Shown here piece after piece: positions 1-11,591 of a stretch of 64,000 nt of DNA. A model generated the notes under the pieces. The model did not search any database, was not told the origin of the DNA, and saw only the letters and a program-made list of their open reading frames with translations. Position 1 is the first letter of the stretch. Every line of letters starts with the position of its first letter. Source of the DNA: Blakeslea trispora (Eukaryota > Mucoromycota > Mucoromycetes > Mucorales > Choanephoraceae); NCBI GenBank assembly GCA_025331445.1, contig JAIWNE010000124.1, positions 1 through 64,000 on the forward strand, in the 5' to 3' direction. The position numbers were made by a program, and so were the translations under genes.

Positions 1-12
1 ACTCTATATGCG

Positions 13-3000
13 CACTACACCAAATGCCGGTCCGCTGTACAGTGGACACCCGGGTTGGACTGGCCGTCCACCGCTGTTAAATTTCCAACTTTTGATTTTG
101 ACTATGAAAGTTGCTGTTTTATGGCAGATATTTAGATGTATCTTCTAGGCTTCCAAAACTTTTTACAAAATTAAAATTGGATGTATATTCATAAAGCTAT
201 CACCATTTACATTTCTTCTATCATTTCACTGCTTAAAGAAATTTCGCTCTTTAAATTTTTGCCAGTGATTTTTTCTCTGCTTAAGATTTTGAAGCAACTG
301 TTCTGGGGTCGAAATGAGAACTTGAAAGGGCTGTAAATCTTTATTTATATAAAAAGGAATATACAAAATGAAAAGCAAAGAAAATACAGTAGTGAGCATT
401 AAGCTATTGTAGCAGGGACGAGGCACGAAACACTGTGCATTTAGACGCTTGGGGATCTTACATTTTGTAGGGACTTGTTTGTAGTTTTGTTCTGATATAC
501 GCTTAGAACCGCTTGACTCGAAGTAACCAAAATAAAATGTATATGAAAAGAACCCCTTTTTATTTATAAGATAGTTATAACGATATTTATATAAAAGATA
601 ATATTGTGTCCTACCTCTTGTCGCCTTAGTGGACACAAGAGGAGGATCACTTCATAATACGGTTATGTAGCGATTTGTGGTTTCGGGGCTTCAAAAGGCC
701 TACTTTACACAACTTGATTTTCTTAATGCTGAGGAGTTTGAAATGTCTTGTCATTTTTTCTTCAAAATACAAAGACCTGAAAGATCACTGCTTAAAAAAT
801 TGGAAAATACTTTCGGAAATGAAGAAATTAAAAATTGAGAATGAGGCTCACAAAATAATTGGGAAAAATTTTTAAAAATGGGAAATAAAAAACTTAAAGC
901 AGTGAAAAAAAGAGACACTCTAAAATTAAATGCCAAAAAAACTTGAAGAAAAAAAGACACTTAAATAAAGACATCTAAAGAATAAGACGCTGTGATAAAG
1001 ACATTGAAATAAATGCACTAAGTCAAACATACTTTAAAAAAAACCTTTGAAGAAAAGACAACTTGTAAGAATTAAAAGAAAAAAAAAGAGTTTTGTGAAG
1101 AACATGCAAACTCATCTCGGTCTCATGTTCCAAATCACCCAGTAGTGCGTTCAAGGTAAGCCTCTACTTTAAAACCCCCTTTGTCCTGTTCCACTTTTGT
1201 AAGCTTAGCAGGTCTGAATATAAGAAGTAAGAACTTGCAATAATCCATTTACATCTTATTTCTCTTGTATATGCTCATTTTGTACCAAAATCCACATTCT
1301 TTTTTTTCATGTACTGAAACAAAAATAAATAAAGGGTTAATCCATAAAATAACTCGTAAGCAGTCGTTGTTTATTGCGTAAAGGTGTTTTCCATTCATAA
1401 AAAAGAGCTTCTCGTTCATAAAGCAATCCACTTCTTTTCGAAACAAAAAGAAAGAAAGGGTATAGCTGATTCCTAACACGGCAATGTAACTTACCTTTTG
1501 CTTGGCATGTATGATGAGAATCAAGCTTAATACTGAAGAAGAAAAAAGTAACAGCCTGGTATTCTCTTTTTTTAGATTGAAGTCAACTTGCAGCTTAAAA
1601 GCTTTCCTGGCTGTTCTCTTTTCGTTGTACTTCCAAACCAGAGTCCGCGCTTGGAATGTCTGTATCCAATATACTGTATTGCTGAAATGACATAAGCTAG
1701 CTAAGTCTCATCTGCTTTCAACAAGATAAATAAAGTATGAGTTGAGGCTACTTGTGATAAAAAAAAATAAATTTGAGAGAGAAAAAAAAAGTGTGTGTGA
1801 TTTTGGCTGAGATTGAATAAAGCTATTTCTCTTTATTTTTTATTTTTTCAAAGTGTACACATACGTGCCTATGTCGACAGGTCTAATGTCGTTTTTTCGA
1901 CACAAAAAAAAAAGAGATGCCTGTTTGTAGCTATATCAAAGAGACATATTACTAAATGCTTATAATGCACTTGAAGCGCTCTCTTAGTCGCTTTTCATAG
2001 ATTTTTTGACGGTTAAGTAAAGTCAGAATATTTTATTCTTGTGTCGGTGATTCAATAATAAAATCTGTCAGTGTGATATTTTTCTCTCTCTCTCTTTTTG
2101 TTGTTGTTGACAAGACCCAAATAGGAAGCTGTCAATAAGTTGAAATTTTTTCTTTTTTCCTTTCTTTTCCCTTTTTCTCTCTTTTTTATTACTTTTTTTT
2201 AAAGTATACAGGTAAGTCTTTTTCTTTTTTTTTTCTTCGCTCAAGCCACTAATAGTCTACTTTCTTTTACTTAGTCCTTGTCCTTAATTGATATGTGTTT
2301 ACTTTGTTGTATAACTTGAGGTAATTGTTCATGAGCATCTATGTTGTAATTCTTTTTATTCACGTAATTCTTTTGTTTAGAGCCTAGTTGTGCTTAATAA
2401 TAATAATATTTACAAGGACCCTGTTGATAGCTTTTTTAAACGTAAGTAAGATATCAGAATCTAAGATTTCAGTATAACTTATCGCTTTCTTTTTAGGCTT
2501 TCAAATGCTGGTATGCTCCTTTGACACGGTAAACTGGCTTTCGTATTGCCTTTAACCATGGATTGTCTGTAAGTACATTTGTCATTTCTTTTGTGTTATT
2601 TTGCTTTTAACTAATGATGATGTTGTTTTAGTTCAAATCCGGTTGTTCCTTGTTTGGTTTGTTTTCTGCCTTTTGGATGTAAAATTGCTGTCTCTCTCCA
2701 TCTGCTTTTATGGTCTATCTGTTGGGTTTGTGTCTCAATTCGAATTGCTCTTTCCTGTACTCTGATCGCTCTTGTCATCGCTTTTTCTCGAAGCAATTTG
2801 CTATTTCTATCAGTTTTTTTCTGGTTATATTCTCTACATCTACCGATTATTGCTTATTTTTACCTAATCCCCTAGTATTTTCCCCCGTAAAGAAGCCATT
2901 ATTTTCCATCAAAAAAAAGTTTTTTCTATAATAAAAGCCACTTTTTAAGCCTCTAATCCTCTATATTTACTGTAAACAGTCCAATCGTAAAGAAGTATAT

Positions 3001-3378
3001 TTGTGTAAAGAAGTCCATATCATCCAATTAGAAATGTTAATTTCATTAAAATAGCAAATGTAAAGCCAATTAAACAAAGAATTTTTGAGTATATTTATAA
3101 AAATGGCCAATTGAATAAAGATTCTTCAAAAAAGATATCCAATCACAAAGCTAAAGTAAATAAGACGGACGCCCTGTATGATCCACTGGGGACATGGCAA
3201 GCATTTCATCTGTCCAGTCCACAGCAGTGATCGTCGGGTCCCAACTAACAGTGGACCTGCAGTGGACTTGCAGTGGGACTTTACGATCACTTTTGTACAG
3301 CGGACGCCGAATTGCTGTACAAATAACCGACGTCCACCGCTAAATTTGGCAGCAGTGGACGTCCTTTTGGGTGTAGTG
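13..3378. mobile_element. Non-autonomous CACTA (EnSpm/CMC) DNA transposon
   Basis: The left end reads CACTACACCAAATGCC and the right end, on the opposite strand, CACTACACCCAAAAGG. These are CACTA-type termini, and both ends are flanked by GCG (10-12 and 3379-3381), the 3-bp target duplication typical of CACTA elements. Behind both termini are degenerate copies of a GTCCACTG/CAGTGGAC motif (about 30-80 and 3180-3365), as expected for subterminal transposase-binding repeats. No open frame in the 3.4 kb resembles a transposase. The middle is AT-rich with several splice-like signals (GTAAG near 1155, 2213, 2441, 2571; T-rich TTTTAG near 2490 and 2630) but no sustained reading frame. It would have to be moved by a transposase from elsewhere. 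Confidence 0.8.
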
Positions 3379-3387
3379 GCGCACTAC
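3373..3387. repeat. Junction of two abutting CACTA elements around one GCG
   Basis: GTAGTG (right tip of the first element), GCG, then CACTAC (left tip of the second) form a 15-bp palindrome except for its centre. GCG occurs three times in all: 10-12, 3379-3381 and 10922-10924. It therefore serves as target duplication for both elements. Confidence 0.85.
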
Positions 3388-4560
3388 AAAAAATTTACAC
3401 TTGAGGCCTGAAAATGATAAAAAATTTCCTACATTAAATGGGTCCTTTCACGGGGTCTTTAAGCAGTAAAAAATCAGATCTCTCAAAAATGGTCAGAATT
3501 TGCTGAAACTTGGACAGAGTGTATCCCTAATTGTCTAGAAAACACTCATGTAAAAATGTTGAAGTCTTTACTGCAAACAATTGCTTCTTTATAGCTATTG
3601 AATTAAAATTTTATTTAACTTATAAAAAAAAGGTCAAAAAATTTCAAAGTGCTAAAAAATGTCTGGTTTCTGAGCTTTATCACACGTTAAAAAAAAGGAG
3701 AGAAAAAAAATTTGATAGACAAGCAGAAAACAAACCAAAACCCCAATTTTAAAACTGCTAAGTATGCTCAAAAAGGAACCCTATGTTCTAAGCTGATACT
3801 ATTAGTATTTTTGTTGCTCATCGAGAAAGTCTCTTCAACTAAACCATCTCTTATTCTATCAAAAAAACATTTAATCACAATATTATGGTCAAGCTTTCGC
3901 AAGCATTGTATTTGGTGGCTATAAAAGTACGATTTACTACAATAAAAGGTGTCGTTTTATAAAAAAAAAATAGTCTATTATCGTTTAAGAGGTTAAATAC
4001 GAATCATCTCTACACTTGGTTGAAAGAAGACGAAACACAACTGCCAATGTACTGATGTTGAACAAATATAGCTTCAAAGTACTAGATGGGCTGAAATCAC
4101 GCTGTGTACACCTTGTAGTCTGAATGGTATTAGTTTGTTTTAAAGAAAAAAATAAACAAAAAAGAAAAAAAAGTTGCCTTTTCCTTATTGTAACCAATAA
4201 AAATATTGGCAAAAAAAAAAGGCAGCAACACCAACGAGTGAAAGGCTCAGCAAATTTGTGTAATCTCAATAAAATAGGAAATCTTAACGTCAAAATAATA
4301 CCTTCAATAAAGAAAAATGAATAAGAAAATGAATTAGACGTAGTTTTTAGCCAGCATCATTAAAGCGCTAATACGAGCATTTCTTGGGATAAAATCTGTT
4401 TTTATTTAATATATAACAGCTAAAAGAATTTTAAAAAGAATGGTATTGTTTCCAATCATTGATTTCAAATCAACAAAAAGTCTCGATCTGTCTTCTTTCA
4501 AGGAACGAATGAAATATTTCTTACTACTTTAAGCCTGTGACAAGATGAATGCAAAAGCAG

Positions 4561-4568
4561 TATAAAAG
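4561..4568 (+). promoter_or_regulatory. TATA box of the CACTA transposase gene
   Basis: TATAAAAG lies 75 bp upstream of the ATG at 4636, with an A-rich leader between. The accessory gene has a similar box at a similar distance, which supports both. Confidence 0.55.
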
Positions 4569-4635
4569 AACCACAAAAAAAAGACATAGAATAGCTATCT
4601 AACTTTTTTTTAAAACAATAACTACTTTACCTGAA

Positions 4636-7110
4636 ATGTCTGCTCGCTTTGTTCAAGAAATCCAATGTACTCGCTGCACTGCCGAAGTCCAATGCTCTCG
4701 TTGTGCTGCTGCTACTCTCGAAAGAGTTTACTACTGTCATTGTGATACTTGCAAGATCACATCAATGGATAAGCCTTTGGTCGATTTCAATGAATACAGA
4801 TCCCATCAAAGACGCAACATGTTTGAAGGCATGAGATATGCACAGTGGAAGTTAACTATCTGTGAGTCTTTCTGATATGAGCATTAGTAAATGACTCTAA
4901 CATATCATATCTCTTTATTACCCAGACGGAAAGAATGCCATTCATAATACTCCAAAGTACTATCGCAGAGTAGTTACCGAAAATGCCACTTCAATTAGTG
5001 AAGGTGAGTTATCCAGCATTTTGCATACACAGTGATCAGTTTCCTCTAATTCTTTTCTTTTTAGTTGACGTTAATCAAGCTAGTCTTGAAATTCCTGAAG
5101 AACATCCTGCTAGTCCAATGGATTGTACTGATGCCTACTATGATACCGAACGTTGTGATGATGAACCATCTGATGTAATCGATGATGATGCAGCTTTTGA
5201 AGCATCTAGCTTTGAAAGACAAAATGTCTTGCCTGATTATACTTTTTATTGTAAGTGTTACTCTATTGTGGATGATTAGACGTATATACTAATTTGTTGT
5301 GATTTGTTTACTTAGCTAATAAGACTCCTCAATCCGAATTTTCAAAAGTCGCTTCATCCATTGTATCGTACCTTCAGACTCAAAGTATACCCAATAAGCA
5401 AACTGAGGAAGTTATGCAAATGCTGAATGAGCTCTTGATGTTGCATGGTGATGAATATCGCTTGCCAAAAAGTGTAGCAACTTTTAAGGAACGAAATTCT
5501 CTACAGTTGTTCGCTAAAAAAGTTATCAAGAACTATGCTGTGTGTCCATCTTGTCATGATTTGACTAGCCTTAACAAGAAGCCCATCATTACTGAAATGG
5601 TGTGTAATCGCTCTTTGGTCGGTGCCATCTATAAGCCAACTAATTCAAAAGAATTTTGTAACAGACGCATATACGACTTTGAGAATAAGTTTGCAGGTGC
5701 ACAACTTGTTGTACAGATGGTGTACTCTTACTGTTCAATCATTACAACCTTGAGAAAGCTCTTCTTTTGAAAGGGTTTTGCCGATCAGGTCACCGCATGG
5801 AAAGCCCGCCAGCCTGCTAAAGAATACTTGTCCAATTTGTATGATGCTACTGGTTTTCTAGACTTTAAGATCTCTCCCGATGCGCCTCCTTTTGTATTGC
5901 AGTCTGATTACAACATATTACTTTCCTTAAACATTGATTGGTTTAGTCCCTTCAAAACAAATCACAGTGTCGGCTGTATATATCTTACTGTGCAAAATCT
6001 TCCAAAGCAGCAAGGTCGAGACATGAAGCGCAATATCCTTTTAGTTGGTGTAATTCCTGGACCAAGGGAACCCCCTACTACTGCCATTAACAAGTATCTT
6101 GCTCCAATGGTTGAAGAATTGAAGGTGTTACTGGAAGGTGTCCAGATGAAGATGATTATGCTAGATGGTAGTATTCAGCGTCAAATAGTGAAGGCTTGTC
6201 TGTACTCGGTTTGCTCGGATATACCAGCCACGAAAAAGCTTGCCGGTAGCATGTCCTTTAACAGCAGCCATGGATGCCATCTTTGCAAGACTAAATTCGC
6301 GATGTTTCCCAATACTGTCAGCAGGAGAAACTATTGTAACTGGAATTGCGAGCAATGGGAACGAAGAACAGCTGAAGAGACCAGGGAGAGTTCCGAGAAG
6401 TGGAGACAAGCAAGAACCATCAGAGAGAGAACCCTGCTAGAGTAAAAAAGTGGCGTATGATACTCAATCTTGTTCGAACTGTCTTACTATTCGTACAGTA
6501 CGTTGACAATCGAGCCGATGCATGTCTTGTATCTCGGTGTCGCAAAAAAAGCCCTCAAGACAATGCTTTTCTGGAAATTAAAAAGATTATACAAGAATAC
6601 CTTGACTTTGATCCCGATGCTTCTTGTGCGTCAATGGCTTAAAAAATTGTGAAAGAAGGTTTACCTTTTGTAAAAGCTGCTGAATACAAAGATTTCATGA
6701 CCTCTGTTGCTGAACATGTCCTCTCTCCTCCTCTTTTGAATGCCTCTGATTATGACCTAATCATGCATCTCATCAACGCACTTCGACTCCTTAACTGCAA
6801 CGTTATTAAGAAGACTGACGTAGAAGTTGGTCACAATCATTTGCTTGCTTTCGCTCGGGGCTTCGAAGATCGTTTTGGTTCTGTAGCTGTCACCCCTAAT
6901 TTCCACTTTATGCTTCGTCTTCGTGAATGCATATACAAGTTTGGTTCTATTTCTTGCTTTTGGGCGTTTGGTTTCGAAAGAAACAACCTATTCATCAAGA
7001 ACATCAATACAAATCACAAGCCAGGCTACGAAAAAACCTACATGTAGCGAATGCAATCCACTATCTTTGCCGATGACTTTGATTCAGTTGCTCACTATAT
7101 CGCACGCTAG
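4636..7110 (+). pseudogene. CACTA Tnp2-type transposase, disrupted
   Basis: This encoded the cut-and-paste transposase of the enclosing CACTA element. Exons can be laid out as 4636-4861, 4926-5003, 5065-5250 and 5316 onward. The three introns are 61-65 bp, GT-AG, all phase 1. The first exon is Cys-rich (CTRC, CSRC, CHCDTC), a likely zinc finger. From 5414 come a second Cys cluster (CPSC) and then core Tnp2 blocks: NIDWFSPFK, LVGVIPGPREPP and a CHLC knuckle near 6270. Further blocks are EPMHVLYLG (about 6510, other frame) and, near 6890, VTPNFHFMLRLREC and FERNN. Damage: an in-frame TGA at 5768, a frameshift near 6440 (TAA 6443), and another near 6640. The family match is confident; exact catalytic residues were not assigned. 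Confidence 0.82.
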
Positions 7111-7564
7111 ATATCCCTCTGTTCTCTCTCTCTCTTTTTCTCTCTTTGTTCTGTGTCTTTGTTCCCTTTTTTTTCCCTATCTATAATTTTTTATATTAGT
7201 CTTCATATTTTGTAACTTCAATAAATTGATGTTGTTTAAAGAAACTTGTCTTGTAAATATTTTCTGTCTTTTGTTCGATGTTAAGAAAAGTCTGATGTGT
7301 TGATGACTGACCTAAAGAGTAAACATTTGTAAACTAGATTGTAAAAAAGACGTCATGTCGCAAGTGATTAGCGTCTAAAGTCGCGTAAAAATATTGAGTA
7401 AAAAAAGAAAAAATTGTCGGATGTGATTTTTCCCGAATTTGAAAGTCCTTTGGTAAGCTAAATTCGGAAAAGACTTCCTTTTTTAGCGGCTGCTTTTCAA
7501 ATCAATTTAAAAAATGGTTACTCAAGTCTCTTTCTTTTCTCTTTTTATTGCACAAATATTTAAA

Positions 7565-8275
7565 ATGGAACAAACAAACGAAACACATAATAACTTTACA
7601 ATTTTACCTTTCGGATCAGATATTTCTCTTCATAGAGAAGACATTTATCAGTTTGCCTAAAAAGATAGTGATCCCATGGGCCATGAGCAGCTGCAGGAGG
7701 ATGGCAATGTCATGCTTTCTTTAGCCAGGAGAGAATCGAGAAAACTAAGCCAAGAGGATTTTCATTTCCTAGAAGCTTATTATCATAGACTATATGAATC
7801 ACATCTTGTTGTAGACAATATAGTGTAGAAAATCAAAAAGATAAAAGTACTAGGAGATGTGTACAAGTCGCGCTTGACAGGTCGAGGTAGAGGATCTCAA
7901 ATCTATGCCTTCCGACCTGATGATTATGAAAACGATGACTTGGAAGGAGTAGTGAATACTGAAGGCCAAGAGCACTTGCGCGCAGGAACTATTGAATACT
8001 TTTTCTTCCATGAGACAAAGTGTTATGAAGATGGCGATTACTTTCCAACTAACCATTGCTTTGCTTTTGTTAGTTGGTACAAAAATTCTCGAGTCGGTGT
8101 GGAAAGCATTACATCAGGCACAAGTGAGAGAAACAAGCCTTTTCGCAACGAGTATGAGGCTAAAAGCTCATACAGCATCTTGCCTGTACATAAGTTGTAT
8201 GCACGTGCACATATTCGTCGCAGTATTAACGACAGTCTCATTATTGCGCTTCAACTAACAAGAAGTCTTGCATAA
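7565..8275 (+). pseudogene. C-terminal region of the CACTA transposase, disrupted
   Basis: This continues in the same orientation after a T-rich non-coding stretch (7110-7560). The frame opens at ATG 7565 and has stops at about 7658 (TAA) and 7826 (TAG), then runs open to 8275. The block LSQEDFHFLEAYYHRLY, followed by LGDVYKSRLTGRG, HLRAGTIEYFF and CFAFVSWYKNS, matches the general layout of the tail of Tnp2-type transposases: a short helical segment, then a beta-rich domain containing GxxY/RS and PGxIxxFF-like motifs. It is most simply the 3' part of the gene starting at 4636. Whether an intron or a later deletion or insertion explains the 450-bp gap cannot be decided from this copy. Confidence 0.65.
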
Positions 8276-8342
8276 GAAAATAAACATTTTTTTGCTTTTA
8301 AATTTTTTACTCTTCTATTTATTTATTTGAAACAAAAAAAAA

Positions 8343-9496
8343 CTATACAAGTGTATGGTCAATAGCCCATGCAGGTAGTTTTCGCAACTTCTTGGGGTTT
8401 CTTGCATGAACAACTTTGACTACACGTGAGCCTACTCTAGTTGGCACAAAGCTGTTGTTCATTCTTCTGTTGTTAGCAGTGCGTAGTTCATCGAGTTTGT
8501 AAAAGAAGTCAGTGCACTTGACGATGGTCTTAAAAAAAAGTTATTCTTTTGCTCTCATGTGATGTTTTCAGCTATAGCATACCTGCTGTTTTCTATAGTG
8601 AGGCACTTTTTTGGCTCTCAGTAGTGTGCCCTCTTTGTCATGTTCATCTCCTTGGTCAGATGTCATCTCTGTTGTCAAGACTTGCTGACACTCTTCGTGT
8701 GTGCCAAAGACATTGGCCAGCTCTTCCTTGAACTCGTTGTAAGCAGTTCTTCGTCTTGACAAGAGCTATAACAATATTTCAAGCATTTCAGTTAGCAACA
8801 GAACATGAAATATTACTTTATACACTATCAACTTACATGCGATTTACGAGTCTGCCAATTGTTTTTCTTCTTTTGCTGGTCTTGCTGTTCCATACTTAAT
8901 GTCTTGTTTTTCTCGCTTTGCTTCTGACTGCAGTATTGTCTCCAAAGAACATACTTTATATACTTGATGGCATTGGTTGTAGGTCACACATAGTTTGATG
9001 TAATGTACTGAAATCGAGTGTTGGCCAAAGTGTTCTTAATGATTTGCACCACATGGAAGCCATTCTCGGGACTCTTGATCAATGTCTCTTCAAGGTTCCA
9101 GGTAGCACCCTTCAATTGCTTTTCTTGTTCCTCTAACACAACAAGCTAAAACAAAAATTAGAAATTGACTTTGTTAAGATCATGTACGTTGATACTAACA
9201 CGAATTTGTTCCAGCTCTTTCTTAGATCCAGGGAAACCTTCATTGACATCATCTGTTGGCTTATTGTCAAGTTTTGTTTTCATCTCTTCGTGAGCAGTAG
9301 TGAGATGATTGATTAAAATTGTATGCTCTTCTAGTGCTTTGTTGGCTTGCTCGAGACCTTTCAATGCTTCTTCAAGCTTGCGCTCCAAAGCGGACGTGTT
9401 TGAGCGGGGAGTGGGTACAGAACGACGAGAGCCAGTTACAACAGCAGGAATTGATCTACCATTGGCGTTGGAAGAGGGAGTAGCGTTATAGGACAT
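8343..9496 (-). pseudogene. CACTA accessory gene, coiled-coil protein, four exons
   Basis: Reading leftward from ATG 9496, four exons fit together in one frame: 9496-9200, 9145-8837, 8765-8583 and 8528-8343. All three introns (46-71 bp) are phase 0 with GT-AG ends, and the model is 325 codons including the stop. The N-terminus is Ser/Arg-rich and is followed by a heptad-like coiled coil (about residues 32-95). The middle has a basic stretch (QQKKKNNW, RKS, RRRTAY), and the tail ends RNPKKLRKLPAWAIDHTLV. A single TGA interrupts exon 2. By position it is analogous to TnpA-type DNA-binding accessory proteins, but I recognise no named domain, so that role is inference from context. Confidence 0.72.
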
Positions 9497-9560
9497 AATA
9501 AGGATAAGTTTTATAGAAAATACTATGAAAAAGAATGAATAAAACGGTCAGCTACAAGGT

Positions 9561-9567
9561 CTTTATA
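9561..9567 (-). promoter_or_regulatory. TATA box of the CACTA accessory gene
   Basis: TATAAAG on the minus strand lies 65 bp upstream of the ATG at 9496, mirroring the spacing seen for the transposase gene. Confidence 0.5.
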
Positions 9568-9739
9568 CTTGTAGCATCTAGTCTGTTTGTCTTCTTTCGG
9601 TAAAAAATCGGAATTAGAATAATACAAGTCCTGAGCGTTGATTGGAACAGGCCAAGAAAAAAGATGTAAAAACCAATAAAATTTTGTGTGTTCCTTTTTT
9701 TCTCTTTATTTCCTTTTCTTCATCTTCTCTTCTCTCAGT

Positions 9740-10560
9740 GGTTCCAGGTTTGTATTTCACAAAAAGAAAAGAGCTAATACTAATATAAATCAACTTGTGT
9801 TTAAAGTAGCCTCAAGCTATCAGCTAGTGTTATTATTGTACATGATGCTAGACAGGTAAACACTTTGCTTAGTTGTAAGAGCATCACTAACATTTATCTG
9901 CTGAAATCTTGTAGTGTATTGATTAGTTCTGCGTCTACGGTTGTTGCAAATAAGCTGGCAAACCCCAACATAGGTTACTGAGTAAGTAAAAGGTTTTGAT
10001 AAGCTTATTTAGTCGCTAACTTTGAGTTAATTCTATCTACTAGATGATCTGTTCTGTATATCTGTAAAGGCCAAATCCCAAAGCATCCAAAGGTGAGTTT
10101 TTTTGTTTATTTACCATGTAATAAGCTGGTTCTAATCCTTTTATTCTATTCTATTTTAATAGTAATCTATATAATTACGACAAGTATTCCGTGGCAAAAA
10201 AATGTATATCCAGAGGTAAGTAAAAATTCTCAAGACTACAATACGTTTAGCCAGTAAAGAGGCCAAAGTGAGCATGGGAGCCTGGTACGTTTAATATAGA
10301 ATAAGCCAATGGTGCGACGTATAGAGTACGCCCAATATACAGTATATAGTAATATTTGCAATAAATAAACCAATAATATAAAGAATACAAAAACGTTTTC
10401 CGTATTATATTTTAACCGTATACCAAAAGAGTAATGATACAAGGCGTAGCAGCCAATAAACAAAAGCAATATACCAAATAAAGAATACATCTTTAAACCA
10501 AGGTCGAATAGCAAAGAAGTGTATTTATAGCATTCGTTAATAATGTAACATAAAAGAGCC
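9740..10560. other. Non-coding right arm of the CACTA element with splice-like signals
   Basis: No coding frame is visible. There are plus-strand donor-like GGTGAGT (about 10092) and GGTAAGT (about 10214) and acceptor-like T-rich TAATAG/CTACTAG sites (about 10040 and 10160). Further right, from about 10250 to 10490, CCAAT-and-AAA-rich short motifs recur. The first CACTA element has comparable signals in its right half. Confidence 0.35.
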
Positions 10561-10684
10561 TATGGGAATGAAATAGTGTAAACACCGAACTTTTTTTTGG
10601 AGCCAATGACATGCTACACGTCTCAAGCAAAAGAGCAAATAGGATCGAGGTATAGGCCTGTAATGTTGGTTGAAAGTTAAAGAT

Positions 10685-10908
10685 CACAGGCTGAAAGGTA
10701 TGTTTTTTTGCCAGCCTAAAGAAAGGTACATTTCACGGAAATTAAGGCCTGAAAGGTATAATTTTTGTCTGCTTGAAAAATTATACATTTCACGCAACAT
10801 TGAGGCCTGAAAGGTATAATTTTGCTTAAATATACACCTTGTCACATTAATGTAGTTTGTACATTTCACGGAACTTTCGCCGTGAAAGTTCCGTGAAATG
10901 TATAAATT
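10685..10908. repeat. Subterminal repeats and hairpin at the CACTA right end
   Basis: AGG(CC)TGAAAGGTAT-like units start near 10687, 10746 and 10805, alternating with TACATTTCACG units near 10727, 10784 and 10860. The last forms a perfect hairpin: a 19-bp arm at 10860-10878, a GCCGT loop, and the complementary arm at 10884-10902. It ends 19 bp from the element tip. These are likely transposase-binding sites; binding is inference. Confidence 0.65.
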
Positions 10909-10924
10909 TTTTTTTGTAGTGGCG

Positions 10925-11317
10925 GTTCTCTAAGGTTGTGTTGACTGGTGATTATGATGAAGTTGCTTTGGTTCTTGTGTGTTGTGGATAGGTGTTTTGA
11001 GGTACAAGTCTGGTTTGTATTACTCCGTTATGAGAGGAGTAATAGCTGGCAACAGTTGTAGCCAATAAAAACACTATCCGGTTAATTATTGATTGCAAGT
11101 CAAGTCCTCGTTTTATTGTTCTGGTTGTCATGACTAGGTTGTTGAAGCATATACTATTTTATAGTAATCGTTACTCTCTGTTCCTCTTTTCTTGTCTTGT
11201 TCACTCTATTCTTGTTTTGATTCTTTGTTTATTTTATTTTCTTATTGTATTGATTTCCTTTATTTTATTTTTATTTTGAATGACCGTTTATTTCTTTTAT
11301 TATTTTATTTGGAGCAG
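10925..11317. other. Flanking DNA between CACTA and Merlin elements
   Basis: The stretch just after the CACTA element (10925-10990) reads without stops as a short peptide-like segment (VVLTGDYDEVALVLVCC) that may be a remnant of an interrupted gene. The rest is T-rich with no sustained reading frame. Confidence 0.25.
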
Positions 11318-11347
11318 TGTAAGAACATCCCCGGATTTTTTAAAAGT
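11318..11347 (+). repeat. Merlin left terminal inverted repeat
   Basis: 30 bp starting TGTAAGAACATCCCC and ending TTTAAAAGT, identical to the inverted right end. Confidence 0.9.
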
Positions 11348-11510
11348 GGTAAAAATGCATATAACTTTTTGTACAGACTGCTAGATGTACTAGCATCAAT
11401 TTGCAACAATTGCTGACCCTCAAACATCATTGGCTGACTATAAACAATTTCTTTAAAAATTTGCAATAATGCCATGTAAATTATTTATCAAAATATTTGG
11501 TTATAGGTAT

Positions 11511-11591
11511 TGTTGGCTTATTGGTCGACACGTTAACCTTTTACCAGAAAAACGTAAGTTCGAATCTTGCTAGGCTCTATTTTTATTTTTT
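11511..11591 (+). ncRNA. tRNA-like Pol III unit inside Merlin, left side
   Basis: It has an A-box-like TGGCTTATTGG (11514-11524), a B-box GTTCGAATC (11558-11566), a five-pair T-stem (GTAAG/CTTGC) and a following T-run (11579-11583). The acceptor stem does not close, so it is not a functional tRNA. It could be a tRNA pseudogene or a tRNA-derived Pol III promoter. It points inward. Confidence 0.4.

Larger units (their letters stand above)
3382..10921. mobile_element. CACTA (EnSpm/CMC) transposon with transposase and accessory gene
   Basis: Left terminus CACTACAAAAAATTTACAC and right terminus (opposite strand) CACTACAAAAAAAAATTTAT match in their first 12 bases or so, and GCG flanks both ends (3379-3381, 10922-10924). 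A plus-strand Tnp2-like transposase (4636-8275) and a minus-strand multi-exon gene (8343-9496) converge, which resembles the two-gene organisation of plant CACTA elements. Subterminal repeats built on AGGCCTGAAAGGTAT and TTTCACGG occur at 3400-3460 and 10685-10905. Both genes carry nonsense codons, so this copy is probably inactive. Length is 7540 bp. Confidence 0.87.

Noticed and set aside
226..636. 136-residue open frame on the minus strand in the first CACTA element
   Set aside because: Low-complexity, Phe/Tyr-rich, no motif, and inside a non-autonomous element; likely chance.
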